Both the position numbers and the translations under genes were made by a program. The notes beneath the pieces are model-generated. The model searched no databases and was not told the DNA's origin. It was given only the letters and a program-made list of their open reading frames with translations. This document shows positions 25,384 through 34,850 of a stretch of 64,000 bases of DNA, one piece after another. The stretch lies in NCBI GenBank assembly GCA_023935145.1, contig CM043700.1:104212400-104276399 (forward strand), written 5' to 3'. The stretch is from Bretschneidera sinensis (lineage: Eukaryota > Streptophyta > Magnoliopsida > Brassicales > Akaniaceae). Every line of letters begins with the position of its first letter. Position 1 is the first letter of the stretch.

Positions 25384-26205
25384 TGTTGACGCCTAAAATC
25401 TACTTATGAGATGGAGAGCTGAAATATTGGATCTACACAAGAGAAAACGATGATCTAAAGGGTTGCAAGAGGAGAGGGGGTAGTACCTCCGAGGACTCTC
25501 CAATGCTTTTGTTAATGCAAGGTTTTGAGAGAGAAAGAATAAGAGCAGTGATAGTGTTTGTAATGAATGAATAACATTGCCTTTTGTGTACCTTTGACCT
25601 ATTTTTTTTCTGGTGATTTGTTTAGAGAATCAAATCTGTTGCTTCCTCAGGAACGACGCGGTCCCTAAAATATTGGATCTAAAGGGTTGCCAGAGGAGAA
25701 GGGATGGTACATCCGAGGACTCTCCAATGCCTTTGTTAATGCAGGGTTTTGAGAGAGAAAAAAAAATAAGAGTAGTGATAGTGTTTGTAATGAATGAATA
25801 ATATTGCCTTTTGCGTACCTTGGACCCATTTTATATTAGTGATTCGTTTAGGGAATCAAATCCGTTGCTTGCTCAGGGACGACGCGGTCCCTAAAATATT
25901 GCCTAGGTTTTAGCGCATGAAAGGTTTGTTAGCTATAACGGCTTTATGATGCGTTCTGCCACATGCTCTTCATAGACATTGCCATCATAGCGGCCTCATG
26001 ATTTGTTATGGAGATTTTAATCATCCACACATTCGATCGTAATTGGTGAGTAAATTGCCCACGTGTCATCGGATCACTGGAGGAAAAATTATCTACATGT
26101 CATCAGATCATTGGAGAGAGAATTATCCACGTGTCCTTAAATTTTTGGAGAGAGAATTATCCACGTGTCATCAGATCATTGGAGAGAGAATCATCCACTA
26201 CATCA
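25384..26205 (-). repeat. 3' LTR of element T with a 224-bp internal tandem duplication
   Basis: Matches the right LTR end to end, but the block 25453-25676 is repeated at 25677-25900. This accounts for the extra length (822 versus 596 bp). Ends are TG...CA. It also carries the 34-bp G-box repeat at 26055-26200. Confidence 0.88.
26055..26200 (-). promoter_or_regulatory. G-box/ABRE-like array in U3 of element T, left copy
   Basis: A 34-bp unit is repeated about four to five times. CACGTGTC occurs at 26060, 26128 and 26162, and a mutated ACATGTC at about 26094. On the minus strand the core reads GACACGTGG, like a plant ABRE/G-box. It sits at the start of U3, where LTR enhancers are expected. 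Activity is inferred. Confidence 0.6.
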
Positions 26206-26222
26206 GAAGTCCCCCACTTCCT
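26206..26222 (-). other. polypurine tract of element T
   Basis: On the minus strand GGAAGTGGGGGACTTC lies directly before the 3' LTR start TGATGTAG, the expected plus-strand priming site. Confidence 0.8.
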
Positions 26223-26287
26223 TAAGTATATTTATGTGCTTAAGGAGGTAGAATGGAGTTTTTTATTAGTCGCACACATTGGTTTGG

Positions 26288-26918
26288 GAGACATAGGTCC
26301 GAGCATATGAGGCTCAGTCAGAATGCTCGACCTTGGAGACGTAGGACCGAGCATATGAGGCTCATTCAAATTGCTTAGCATTGGAGACGTGGAACCGAGT
26401 ATGTGAGGCTTAATCAAAATGCTCGGCCATGGAGACGTAGAACCAACCATATGAGGCTTAGTCAAGATGCTCAGCCTTGGAGATGTGGGACTGAGCATGT
26501 GAGGATTAGTCAAAATGCTCGGCCTTGGAGACGTTGGACCTAGCATGTGAGGCATAGTCAAAATGCTCGGCCTTAAAGACGTGGGATTGAGCATATGAAG
26601 CTTAGTTAAAATGCTCAGCCTTGGAGATGTGGGATCGAGCATATAAAGCTTAGTCAAGATGCTCGACCTTGGAGATGTGGGACTGAGCATCTGAAGTTTA
26701 GTCAAAACACTCGACCTTGGAGATATGGGACCGAGCATATGAGGCTTACTTAAGATGCTCGACCTTAGAGACGTGGGATCGAGCGTATGAAGCTTAGCCA
26801 AAATGTTTGACCTTGGAGATGTAGGATCGAGCATATGAGACTTAGTCAAGATGCTTGGCCTTGGAGACGTTAGACCGAGCATATGAGGCTTAATCAAGAT
26901 GCTCGGCCTTGGAGATTT
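26288..26918. repeat. 48-bp tandem repeat, about 13 copies, in 3' region of element T
   Basis: Units contain GAGCATATGAGGCTTAGTCA and CTCGGCCTTGGAGACGT, with a strict 48-bp period and scattered substitutions. Since 48 is a multiple of three, a 221-codon minus-strand frame (26232-26897) of 16-residue repeats stays open. I regard that frame as a by-product. Tandem arrays near the 3' LTR are known in Retand elements. Confidence 0.92.
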
Positions 26919-27607
26919 TCTGCAAAGGAGTCGTCCTATGGGATATTGGACCTACGTAGTTTTTTAGGCTATCCCTTTTTGAGTTCTCAAAGGACTTTTA
27001 GGTCATTCCTTTTACTTTGGGCCTATAGGAGGCCTTTAGACCGTTCTTTTTGCTTTAGGCCCATAGAAAGCCTTTGACTGCCTTTTTTACTTTGGACTCA
27101 TAAAAGGATATTTAATGCTGGAGTGTTGGGCTGTTCTAGAATATTCTACAAGGGCATTTAATGCTGGAGTGTGCGCGGTTGTTTTGGGGAGTGGAAAGAT
27201 AACACATGCCCTTGATGGTATGCCTTCAGCTGCCTTAGGGAATGAAACAGTGGCATCTACCCTTGATTTTGTGAAACGTCAGGACTTTACAGTTGGGGAT
27301 TGACCCTTATATAAAAGAGGAGTTTCCTCTCATTTCTTCACTTCACTCATTTGCACTTGGAGAAAATCTTGAGAGCCTTCAGAGTCTTCCAAAGTTTGAG
27401 AACCCTCGAAGTCTGCCAAAGTTTGAGAACCCTCGGAGTCTAATTAGGTTTGAGAGCCCTCGAAGTCTTCTTTTAATTAGAGAGGTTGGTCATTTGGAGA
27501 AGGTTCGAGGCATTGGAGCATGTTCGGGGTTGGATTCAGTGGAGTGCTTGGAGTTACTTCGGTGGTGATCTACTTTGTTGGTGAATTCTTTCTTTCTCAC
27601 TTTTACA
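26919..27607. other. noncoding leader between tandem array and antisense ORF of element T
   Basis: Contains short imperfect repeats such as AAGTTTGAGAACCCTCG near 27390-27470. A TATA-like TTATATAAAAGAGG at about 27308 could be a plus-strand promoter for the antisense ORF. Nothing else recognised. Confidence 0.45.
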
Positions 27608-28580
27608 ATGTCTTCCGTAGGTATTTTATCGTGATAGGTCTAGCGATAGTGGTAGTTATAGTGAGGATAGTGAGGTATTGTCTAGGGAGCTGAACAAAGC
27701 TATGGGTTTGGACTGAGCCTCTAGTGAGGGTGAGGCCTCAAAAGATGATGATGCTTGGGAGGGACCATTGGCAATGGTTCCCTTTGAGAGTGAGGAAAAA
27801 AAGGAAGAGGATTCTTCCGATGATGATGAAGAGGATAATGTCCTAGCTGAGCTTAGGGGAGATATAAGGGTGGAAGAAATGGTATAATGGTCATATGGGG
27901 CAAATTCTGTGCCGAATAAGCTGGAAGTAGAAGAGCTCGAGGCAATTAGGCGTGAATACCAGATTCTAGAGGAGTATGTTTTGAGGAATGCTAATGTAAG
28001 GGAGAGAGTTTATGATGTCCTCCTGAGCCAAAAACCATTTGAAATATCTGTTCATGCTCAACACCTGAAATATGGGCTTAGATTCCCTCTTCACTCTTTC
28101 TTCTGCTTGGTTCTGAGGTATTTTGACATAGCATTACGTCAATTAGTGCCCAACTCCAGGTGTTTAATTACGACATTCATTTTACGTTTGCACGGATGTG
28201 AAGGGGCTAATGAACATAAATGTTTTCAAAGCTCACTTCTATATTAGTAAGCACAGTCAACATGGGTGGGCTGTAATTAGGTCTAGAGCTAGGAAAGGGT
28301 TATTGAAGAAGAAACTCACGTCCATTAAGCAATTGAAGAAGACATTCTTTTATGTCTAGAGTGAGAAAAGCTTTACAGTCCCACTGTCTTGGAGTATGGG
28401 TCGTGTGGGCAAATGCAAGAAATCACATCTCCTGAACTATGAGTAGGACACACTAAAAGCCATGGTTGTCGTGCCTATTGACGTTAGCATTTTATACGAT
28501 AATGAGAAGCTGTTGAAACGTGCCCTCTACCCTCGGTGCCCAGAGGGGACTATTGAGAGTGGTATACCCTTGAATACCCT
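27608..28580 (+). pseudogene. antisense extra ORF of element T, 5' part (Transposase_28 / 'putative gypsy type transposon' family)
   Basis: Runs opposite to T's gag-pol. An acidic, serine-rich N-terminus (about 27630-27890) is followed by a domain with GLRFPLHSFFCLVLRYFDIAL and LVPNSRC, the hallmark of the plant family annotated as putative gypsy type transposon (PF04195). Later codons give KKTFFYV, FTVPLSWSMGRVGKC and AMVVVPIDVSILYDNEKL. Several TAG/TGA stops replace Gln, Trp or Arg codons. The function of this family is unknown. The ORF is interrupted by element B at 28580 and its last 281 bases are duplicated at 33145-33425. The best-preserved piece is open at 27909-28247. Confidence 0.75.
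28300..28580 (+). repeat. segment X, left copy (281 bp of the antisense ORF flanking element B)
   Basis: Starts TTATTGAAGAAGAAACTC and ends at GGTATACCCTTGAATACCCT against element B. It matches 33145-33425 with roughly 5% mismatches by eye. A normal LTR insertion duplicates only about 5 bp, so this copy needs another explanation (see findings). Confidence 0.88.
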
Positions 28581-28767
28581 TGATAGGTGCTTAAATATTC
28601 ATATTTAAGCCCCCTTATTTACACTTGTTAGGTCCTTAGTTATGTTAATTTAGTTCATTTTACTTCATTTGTGTGTTTCACATGTGTTTATAGGTCTTGG
28701 AGAAAAAAAGAAGTAGTTTTGGCACTTAAGGGAAGAAGCCTGGAAATCCTAGAGCAGCTTTTGGTCA

Positions 28768-28885
28768 AAGCGCGATCGATCGCACTACTGCACGCGATCG
28801 AGCGCACACGCCATCGTTCGCACACATGAAGGATCGAGTGCAGCACTACGATCGAGCGCAAGACGCATGCGATCGAGCGCACATG
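28768..28885. repeat. CGATCG palindrome cluster in 5' LTR of B
   Basis: Short units of the type GCGATCGAGCGCA are repeated with 10-25 bp spacing, including GCGATCGATCGCA. Similar clusters lie at 29283-29360 (internal), 31988-32097 (3' LTR) and 61005-61250 (element D). Confidence 0.8.
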
Positions 28886-28990
28886 TACGGGCGTGAACAA
28901 TAAACTGTAGAACCCTATTTTGGAAATAAATGAGTTTTGTGTTTTAGGAAAGTTTGGGAATTCATGAGCCTTCTAGGACTACTAAAGCCC

Positions 28991-28998
28991 TATAAATA
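28991..28998 (+). promoter_or_regulatory. TATA-like box, 5' LTR of element B
   Basis: TATAAATA after AGCCC, repeated at 32207-32214 in the 3' LTR, about 410 bp into the LTR. Confidence 0.5.
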
Positions 28999-29436
28999 CA
29001 CCTGTAAAGCACACACAAAGGATCACTTCTTTTATCTCATCTTTTACCTTTCAATCTTCTTTTAGTTTTAGTTTAGTTTTAGGTCGGGAGGCCGAAGGCC
29101 AGAAGGAAACTGTGGGGGATTGCACTAAATTTCTTTTTGGAATTATTTTCGTTAATTTTTATTTTATATTATTTTATTTTATTCTGTTCTGTTTTATTTC
29201 TAGTTTTATCAAAAATCAAATTTTTTCCTTCTTTTCGTTTTCTTTTGTTCAGGTATACAACAGAGGAGTTTCTGTCCTCATTGCGATCGATTGCAGTGCC
29301 TTGTGCGATCGAGCACACATCTGCGATCGAGTGCAGTTCAGTGTGCGCTCGAGCGCAAAAGCTCCATAGAATACCCGAGCAACAGTACCGAAACTGCTGA
29401 CCTGAAGCTTTTCAACTAATTCATTTGAGGGAGAAG

Positions 29437-30438
29437 CATGAATGGCGGAAGCTCGATATGCTTGTCTAGATGCTTTGGAGAGGAAGCTAGATATAAGGTT
29501 AGATATGATTGTAAAAGCTATGTCTACTCAAAACATCTCTCCTTGACCACAAGCTACACAAGGCCAGGTATGTGCTATATGTTCTCATTTTGATCACACT
29601 TCTGAAACTTGCCCTTTATATTTATCTGCAGATCAAGAGCAAGCAGACTATGTGGAACCGAAAAACTATAATATATATGCACCTACCTACAATCTCGGAT
29701 GGCAGCACCACCCCAACCTCTCATGGAACAACCATCAAAACACTTTGAACCTTCAAGGGCAACAAAGGAACTTCCATAAAGCAGCCCAACCAATTCCAGA
29801 ACCCAAGAAGGATGGTCTAAAAAGTCTTGTAAAACATTTAGCCGCTCAACAACAGCAACTAATGACAACATTGATGACTTCATTAGATCACCAAAAACAA
29901 ATCACTGCAACATTGATGACTTTATTAGATCACTAAAAACAAACCACTGCAACACATGAGCAAGCAATTCAAAGGCTAGAAGTACAAATGGGGCAACTAG
30001 CTAAGGAGCTAAGTGAAATAAAGTTGGGTGAACTTCCAGTCCAACCACTACCTACTCCAAGAGGACATCAACAACTAAATGTCGTGGCAACTCTACCAAA
30101 TGATAAGATCATTGGAGCTGATGAGCTTGCACAAGCATCCATATCCAAGGTCCATCACATTGATCTAGTAGATCAGATATTGAGCCCAAATGCAAGGATG
30201 TTACTGATGACATCATTGACACTATGCACCTCCTTGAGGCCTATCCAAAGCATCGAAGTAAGTACATCGATCCATTTGACCCTCATGTGCCTACTAATAC
30301 TATTTTCTTCCTTTTTATCTTCCAGGCACCAAATTTGGAGTTGAAGCTATTGCCAAAGTACTTAACTTATGCTTATATGGGAGAGAATAAGACACGACCT
30401 GTGCTAGTTGCTGTAAATCTTAGTTTTGGGGAAGAATA
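29437..30438 (+). pseudogene. element B: C-terminal gag fragment with zinc knuckle
   Basis: The plus strand gives a knuckle CAICSHFDHTSETC at about 29570-29612. Open pieces at 29652-29936 and 29988-30344 contain NLSWNNHQN and a Q-rich region typical of the Gag C-terminus in Athila-like elements, related to the equivalent parts of C and D. The capsid domain and all of pol are missing. Stops and a frameshift separate the pieces. It cannot supply proteins for mobility, so B must have depended on another element. Confidence 0.7.
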
Positions 30439-31782
30439 AGGCTTGGTCCGGTTGAAGACGTTAAACTTAGCGCTTATAGGAGGCACCCCAGACTTATCCT
30501 TTTCATTTTAGTATTTTTCTTTTGTTTATTTTTATATTTACATATCTAGTATTTATATTTCTTGTTTTCCGGAGCAACATTTATTTTTCTTTGTCAGGTA
30601 CTTAGTGCGTGCATCCAGTTCAAGTCTGGGGGCGTGTTACAGGCAAAGCAAGCAACCAAGTTCTCCATCTCCTAGGTCAGATCTTTCCATGCCACACACA
30701 CATTGGGGACAATGTGTATTTTAAGTTTGGGAGTAGTGGGAGATACTAGATACTATCACACACGCACTTGAAACACATGCACACACTAAGTCCCAGTTTT
30801 TTTAGGAAGATAAATGCATGTTCTTTTGGTAAAAAAAAAAAAAAATTGGTTGATTTAAAAATTTGATAACACTTCATTAGTAAGCTTAAAAGCTAGAACA
30901 CATAGTCTTATAATGGGAATTTTACAAAGTTTAGTTACCTACCTCAAGGCACCTAAGAATTCACGAGTTTGATCCAAATTTGCACGAGCACATTTAGCAC
31001 GCATTTGTGTGAGGTATGACATATAATTCTTTTGTATATGTTTCCATTACCTAAACTGTAGTCGGATAGCTTGTTGAAAAGAACCCTTTGACATAAGAAA
31101 AATAATTTTAAAAAAAAATGTCCATCATGCAAAAAGAAAATCAAAAAGCTTCCAAAAATCAACTTTCCACTGAGTAACTGGGCCTCTTACCTCAGTAAGC
31201 ATTGAGTGTTCACGTCAAAAGTTGGGAGTTTCATTAAGAAGCATTAAAAACCTGTTAAGTTTCGTAGCCTTTTTTACTCGAGCTAGTAAGTCCTTAGGGG
31301 TGTCTTTACACCTAATGCCCTAAAACCATCTGGTTTGGGAGTCATTGGCCAAACGCTCGTTACAATGGTCAAATAGAAAGCTAGATGGAATTCAACATGG
31401 CAAAGATCGCATGATGAAAGAAAAAAAGAAAGAAGAAGCAAGTATTATACCATTTTTGTTCTCTTTGATAAGAAATTCGATAAAAGTTTGGGCATCGAAA
31501 CCCTATACACTAAAATTATGTGGAAGCCCCATCTTATATGTGCTAATTCACCATACACAAATCAAACTTGCGATGCCTTAAGCCAACCTTAGGTAAGTAA
31601 CATGAACGTTTGAAAATCCTTTTTCAATACAAAAATGTGTTTTTATTATAAGCTTACTCATGAACGGTTATCATAGTTTTATGCACAACCCAAATCTTTG
31701 AGTATCATGGAAACAAATTTATCTTTAACTTTTGTTCTTCATTTAGTTTTTAGCTTTGTATTGCTAAGGGACTAGCAATATG
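30439..31782 (+). other. long 3' noncoding region of element B, homologous to that of element C
   Basis: Blocks shared with the minus strand of C (39813-41060) occur in the same order. They are a GAAGACGTTAAACTTAGC block near 30456, CAGTTCAAGTCTGGGGG near 30618, a hairpin at 30698-30717, and the block 31169-31348 with several predicted stems. No conserved reading frame runs through it. It is described in the findings as a possible structured RNA. Confidence 0.8.
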
Positions 31783-31796
31783 TAAGTTTGGGGGTG
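31783..31796 (+). other. polypurine tract of element B
   Basis: AAGTTTGGGGGTG directly before the 3' LTR start TGATAGG. Confidence 0.85.
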
Positions 31797-33097
31797 TGAT
31801 AGGTGCTTAAATATTCATATTTAAGCCCCCTTATTTATATTTGTTAGGTCCTTAGTTATGTTAATTTAGTTCATTTTACTTCATTTGTGTGTTTCACATG
31901 TGTTTATAGGTCTTAGAGAAAAAAAAAAGCAGTTTTGGCACTTAAGGGAAGAAGCCTGGAAATCCTATAGCAGCTTCTGGTCAAAGTACGATCGATCGCA
32001 CTACTGCACGCGATCGAGCGCACATGAAATCGTTCGCACACATGAAGGATCGAGCGCAGCACTGTGATCGAGCACAAGACGCATGCGATCGAGCGCACAT
32101 GTACGGGCGTGAATAGTAAACTGCAGAACCCTATTTTGGAAATAAAGAAGTTTTGTGTTTTAAGAAAGTTTGGGAATTCATGAGCCTTCTAGGACTACTC
32201 AAGCCCTATAAATACACCTGTAAAGCACACACAAAGGATCACTTCTTTTATCCCATCTTTTACCTTTCAATATTCTTTTAGTTTTAGTTTAGTTTTAGGT
32301 CGGGAGGCCAGAGGCCAGAAGGAAACTGTGGGGGAGAATTGACGACTCTTCTCTCGGGTTTCTTCTTTCCTTTATTTTTATTATGTGTACTTAACTTTTA
32401 GTAAGGGCCTGGTTGAAGCCCTAATTATGTTTATCCAATAATTCAATATTGGCACCTTTGTGATATTTATGTTGTGTTGCTTAACTTGATTAATATCTGT
32501 GCTTATTTAAATTCCTCATATGTGTTTATCTGATTAATATATGCATGTGGTATAGATTTGTTAGTTAGATCAATTTGGATGATCGAGTCCTGGGTCTGAC
32601 ATTAGTAACAAAAGATATCCACATTGGATTCTTGGGTTAATCAACATGGGAAACTGGGAGTGGACCAAGCCCTAGGCCCCGTGTGGTTGCCGATCTCCAC
32701 AGCCCTAATGCTCTCTTAAGGAACAACTCAGTATACACCCATGCTGAATCCTTTAAGAGAGAAAAGAGTTAGAGTATACACCATGCCTAACTCATTGCTT
32801 AGGGAGATCAATAGCCTAAGGTGTGGACCAAGCCCTTAGGTTGGATTGTGCTAGCATAATTAGTGGTGGATATCAAGTCCCTACGCCTTTATCTTTATTA
32901 TTTTATCTTTATCAAAATCAACTCTTTTATTATTTCTATATTTTTACATTGCGAATATAATTCTAAAACGAAATTCACCAATCCCTGTGGAGATGATCTT
33001 GCTTTCGCACACTATGCTACTAAGTTGACCTTGTGCACTTGCAAGTAAAACAAGTACGATTATTTGCTTTTTTATTTAGGTAGATAATCATGCAACA
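31797..33097 (+). repeat. 3' LTR of element B (complete, about 1301 bp)
   Basis: TGATAGGTGC...ATGCAACA. Its first 540 bp match 28581-29118 with roughly 5% mismatches by eye. Contains the CGATCG cluster and TATAAATA (32207). The end is defined by the PBS that follows. Confidence 0.88.
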
Positions 33098-33103
33098 AGT
33101 TTT

Positions 33104-33121
33104 TGGCGTTGTTGTCGGGGA
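33104..33121 (+). other. PBS of element B, located after its 3' LTR
   Basis: TGGCGTTGTTGTCGGGGA differs by transitions from TGGCGCCGTTGCCGGGGA (tRNA-Asp type). It is followed by TTGCACTAAATTTC, identical to the internal start at 29120, so this belongs to a second, lost element copy. Confidence 0.85.
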
Positions 33122-33144
33122 TTGCACTAAATTTCTTTTTGGAA

Positions 33145-34533
33145 TTATTGAAGAAGAAACTCACGTCCATTAAGCAGTGGAAGAAGACATTCTTTTATGT
33201 CTAGAGTGAGAAAAGTTTTGCAGTCCCACTGTCTTGGCGTATGGGTTGTGTGGGCAAATGCAAGAAATCACGTCTCCTGAACTATGAGTAGGAGACATTA
33301 AAAGCCATGGTTGTCGTGCCTATTGACGTTAGCATTTTATACGATAATGAGAAGCTGATGAAACGTGGCCTCTACCCTTGGTGCCCAGAGGGGACTATTA
33401 AGAGTGGTATACCCTTGAACACCCCTTTTATTGTTTCTTTCCTTCTTCTTACTTATACTTGTGTTTTTTATTAAAAAAAAATTGAAGCCACAGCAAAATC
33501 TAGGGAGCGGACGAAGAAGATGACCCTAGAGAGGAAGAAGGTTACTCAGTTAGGCAACCAACCTGTGCCAACCAAGGGGGGTCGAAGAAGTGGCCTTAGG
33601 CTCCTTCTCCCATTCCCATCGACTTAGATAATTCTTTCCCTTTCGAGCCTTCAACTGAGCCAAGGGTTGCTTCATTTACACCTTCGCCTGAGTAATCGTG
33701 CCTCTCATCTTCATCCTAAAGGGCTTTTTCAAATGTTGGGGTCTTTATGCCCAACTAGGACTTAAGGATGGTTGACTCCATGTTCACCTATGCTCGAGTT
33801 GTAAAGGAGCATCTTGTCTTGGTTATCCCTCTGCGAAACATGATTGAGCTCAAGAGCAAGCTTATTGAGAGCCTTTGCTCTATGGCTGAAGTATTGGCCT
33901 CTCAAGTGAATGTCTTTGCTTTAGCTTGTCTTTACCTTCAAATACTTCTGCTTCGTAGTATTATAACATGTTTCCTTACTTTCTTACCTTAGTCAGGTAG
34001 CATGAATGGGATGCTTTCCCATCGCTGCTTAGACCTGAACGACAAGCTATCCAGGTGTTAGTGAAAGCTGGACGACAACTGTGGGCTCATCTAATAACTG
34101 TAAAGCTCCTTGGAAAGAGTCTACCTTGGCAAAGAGGAAGCTGACAAGGTCAAGGCCTAGGCCGTAAAGGAGTAGGAGGTAATGAGGAGGGAGAAGGATG
34201 ATGCTAAGTTGCTGAGCAACGCTTGAAGGAGGAGATGGAGACAGCTATTAGGAGGGCTGTAGAGGAGACTGTAGCTGATTTCAAGAACTCTCCCTCTTTC
34301 CAAGAGGCTGTGGAGGAGGAAGGAGGGCTCTAGTACCTTGAGGGGTTCATGGATGCTAAGAAGAAGGTCGAGTTATTTTTCTTTTTGATCGACTTCTTGG
34401 CCCTCAAGCTTTCCACTTTAGGCGAAGACAGTGTAGTGGCAGAGGAGACTTGACCTAAAGAATACGAGGAGGTGCAGCCCCCCTTGAGCAGTTTCGGGGG
34501 GGAGGGTGTGTCTGATGGGGAGGCCGATGCTTG
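33145..34533 (+). pseudogene. antisense extra ORF of element T, 3' part (with segment X')
   Basis: 33145-33425 repeats segment X and then continues into sequence not interrupted by B, so this is the empty-site version. A pyrimidine-rich stretch ending in CACAG at about 33491 looks like an intron 3' end; the upstream exon would end near the B insertion point. Beyond it, codons rich in Lys, Glu and Arg, a block at 33768-33992, and a helical C-terminus near 34200-34450 (DFKNSPSFQEAVEEE-like) match the general pattern of this family. Many stops. Function unknown. Confidence 0.6.
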
Positions 34534-34850
34534 AAGCTTTCATTTTTCCTTTTTCCTTCTTGTACTTTGAGGCTAGTAATGCCTCTTTAGACTTGTAACA
34601 TATTTTCCATTAATAAAATGCTATATTTCTGGTTTATTGCCTCTTGCAAACTTTTTTTTTTTATTGATGAGGGAGACCAAGAGTAGATGACTTGGAAAAA
34701 CATTGTAGTGAAAAAACACAGTTCTTTCATTGATAACCGAGACATTTTACAAGTTACTCAATTGAAACATGCAAAGCATGAAACTCAAGGGGGAGTACAT
34801 TATTCGTAGAACTTGCAGAGGTTCTCTACATTCCAAGTCTGATGGATGGG
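34534..34850. other. intervening noncoding sequence of element T
   Basis: A T-rich stretch with AATAAA-like CCATTAATAAAATGC at about 34607 suits a 3' end for the antisense ORF, followed by a poly-T run at 34651. The convergent integrase frame begins just to the right. Confidence 0.5.

Larger units (their letters stand above)
28581..29118 (+). repeat. 5' LTR of element B, 3' part deleted
   Basis: Starts TGATAGGTGCTTAAATATTC like the 3' LTR and matches its first 540 bases or so. At CTGTGGGGGAT it jumps straight to the internal sequence TTGCACTAAATTT, skipping about 785 bases including the LTR end and PBS. The breakpoints share GGGGA. It contains CGATCG motifs at about 28770-28885 and TATAAATA at 28991. 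Confidence 0.85.
28581..33144 (+). mobile_element. element B: non-autonomous Athila-like LTR element, rearranged
   Basis: Structure: truncated 5' LTR (28581-about 29118), internal region (about 29119-31796), PPT, complete 3' LTR (31797-33097), then a PBS and the first 25 or so bases of an internal region (33104-33144) before segment X'. A PBS after the 3' LTR is abnormal and means a second element copy once followed. Only a C-terminal gag fragment is coded; no protease, RT or integrase remains. The long 3' noncoding region is homologous to that of element C. Confidence 0.85.

Noticed and set aside
26055..26200. Short regularly spaced repeats that superficially resemble a CRISPR array
   Set aside because: Units are contiguous 34-bp tandem repeats without unique spacers, inside an LTR of a plant retrotransposon.
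26232..26897. 221-codon minus-strand ORF with 16-residue repeats
   Set aside because: It is produced by the 48-bp tandem array, whose period is a multiple of three. It has no start context, no domain, and no support outside the repeat.
28688..28900. ORFs rich in Arg, Ser, Ile and Cys over the LTRs of B and D (also 31913-32098, 61036-61275 and 61058-61546)
   Set aside because: They arise from the CGATCG motif cluster, which lacks stop codons in several frames. They lie in LTR U3 and differ between copies.
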